DNA from: an uncultured Alphaproteobacteria bacterium
GTDB taxonomy: Bacteria > Pseudomonadota > Alphaproteobacteria > RF32 > CAG-239
Reading direction: 5' to 3'
DNA: 5,610 bases
Assembly: GCA_946618745.1 (NCBI GenBank)
Contig: CAMOLN010000081.1
Coordinates: forward strand, 1-5,610
This document shows positions 5,418 to 5,610 of this stretch, piece after piece; positions within the stretch are counted from its first letter, which is position 1, and every line of letters begins with the position of its first letter. A model generated the notes under the pieces. That model did not search any database. It worked only from the letters and a program-made list of their open reading frames with translations, and had not been told where the DNA came from. The translations under genes were made by a program, and so were the position numbers.

Positions 5418-5453
5418 AAAGCAAAACAACTTTATGCATAAGAGTTTAGTTTG

Positions 5454-5585
5454 ATGAAAACGTTATATAAAAGGGTTTTGCTCAAATTGTCCGGTGAAGG
5501 TTTGTCGGGCGATAAAGGATTCGGAGTTGATTCGTCGTCGGTAATTTCGCTTGCCGAACAAATCAAAAAAATAGTTCTTATGTGA
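5454..5585 (+). pseudogene. pyrH: UMP kinase 5' fragment, frame broken after about 41 codons
   Basis: UMP kinase phosphorylates UMP to UDP in the cytoplasm and is usually essential. From ATG 5454 the protein matches the PyrH N terminus: [20 protein letters not shown], with the KLSGE nucleotide-binding motif at 11-15 and then EQIKKIV at 35-41. The family continues with something like ELGVQVGVVIGGGN, but here it reads L-M-stop (TGA 5583-5585). Neither other frame of the last 30 bases resumes the family sequence, so a simple frameshift does not explain it. About 195 of 240 residues are missing. Possible causes: a mobile element or rearrangement end near 5572-5580, or an assembly error near a contig end. 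A weak ribosome site TAAGAG (5439-5444) is 9 nt upstream. The usual upstream neighbour tsf is absent. Confidence 0.8.
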
Positions 5586-5610
5586 TACTTTGATTGGTAT
5601 GATAAATAAT

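Noticed and set aside
5458..5469. AAACG-TT-ATATA at the pyrH start as another crossover site
   Set aside because: Only one half-site matches and it lies in codons 2-5 of pyrH, where sequence is set by the protein.
5281..5610. Second copy of the tRNA-Leu 3' end as an attachment site
   Set aside because: No match to the tRNA 3' sequence was found in this stretch.

Overview
The window comes from an AT-rich Gram-negative bacterium. Evidence is a diderm-style exported M23 endopeptidase, UppP and ExoVII. The M23 N-terminal layout and a stand-alone receiver-domain protein fit Proteobacteria. My best guess is an uncultured, host- or gut-associated alphaproteobacterium, because the invertase resembles the Mpi family of gut Bacteroides. 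The lineage is inference, not shown directly.

Layout. (1) 1-279, minus strand: the first 93 codons of dihydrofolate reductase (folA), cut by the window edge. It diverges across a 147-bp promoter region from (2) a forward gene cluster: xseA (ExoVII large subunit), an exported M23 endopeptidase whose start overlaps the xseA end by 35 bp, a CheY-like single-domain response regulator, and uppP (undecaprenyl-diphosphatase), which starts 4 bp after the regulator with GTG. Two of these four act on the wall or its lipid carrier, one on DNA repair, one on signalling. (3) 3884-4053: tRNA-Leu(CAG) with its own promoter and a two-way terminator. (4) 4036-5330: an accessory block. It holds a minus-strand Mpi-type serine DNA invertase, a 225-bp intergenic region, and a divergent gene for an unrecognised, highly charged 173-aa protein with its own promoter and terminator. 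(5) 5454-5585: the beginning of pyrH (UMP kinase), whose reading frame collapses after about 41 codons.

The most interesting part is the region between invertase and charged-protein gene. It carries two short dyad sites, AAACC-AA-CGTTT (4561-4572) and AAACG-TT-CGTTT (4697-4708). Their half-sites are near-identical, but the central dinucleotides are AA and TT, so they are in inverted orientation for a serine recombinase. The right site fits the consensus I recall for Bacteroides Mpi sites (ARACGTWCGT). The 136-bp segment between the two cores contains the -35 box of the forward promoter, whose -10 lies just outside, and a perfect TTGACA box facing the invertase. Flipping it would break up the first promoter and redirect the second. 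I propose a compact, self-adjacent promoter switch controlling the charged protein. One caution is that the invertase ends without the usual C-terminal helix-turn-helix, its last codons lying in the terminator hairpin next to the tRNA, so the switch may be locked or served by another invertase.

Only this one sequence was read, by eye. No database search, fold prediction or read-level check was possible.
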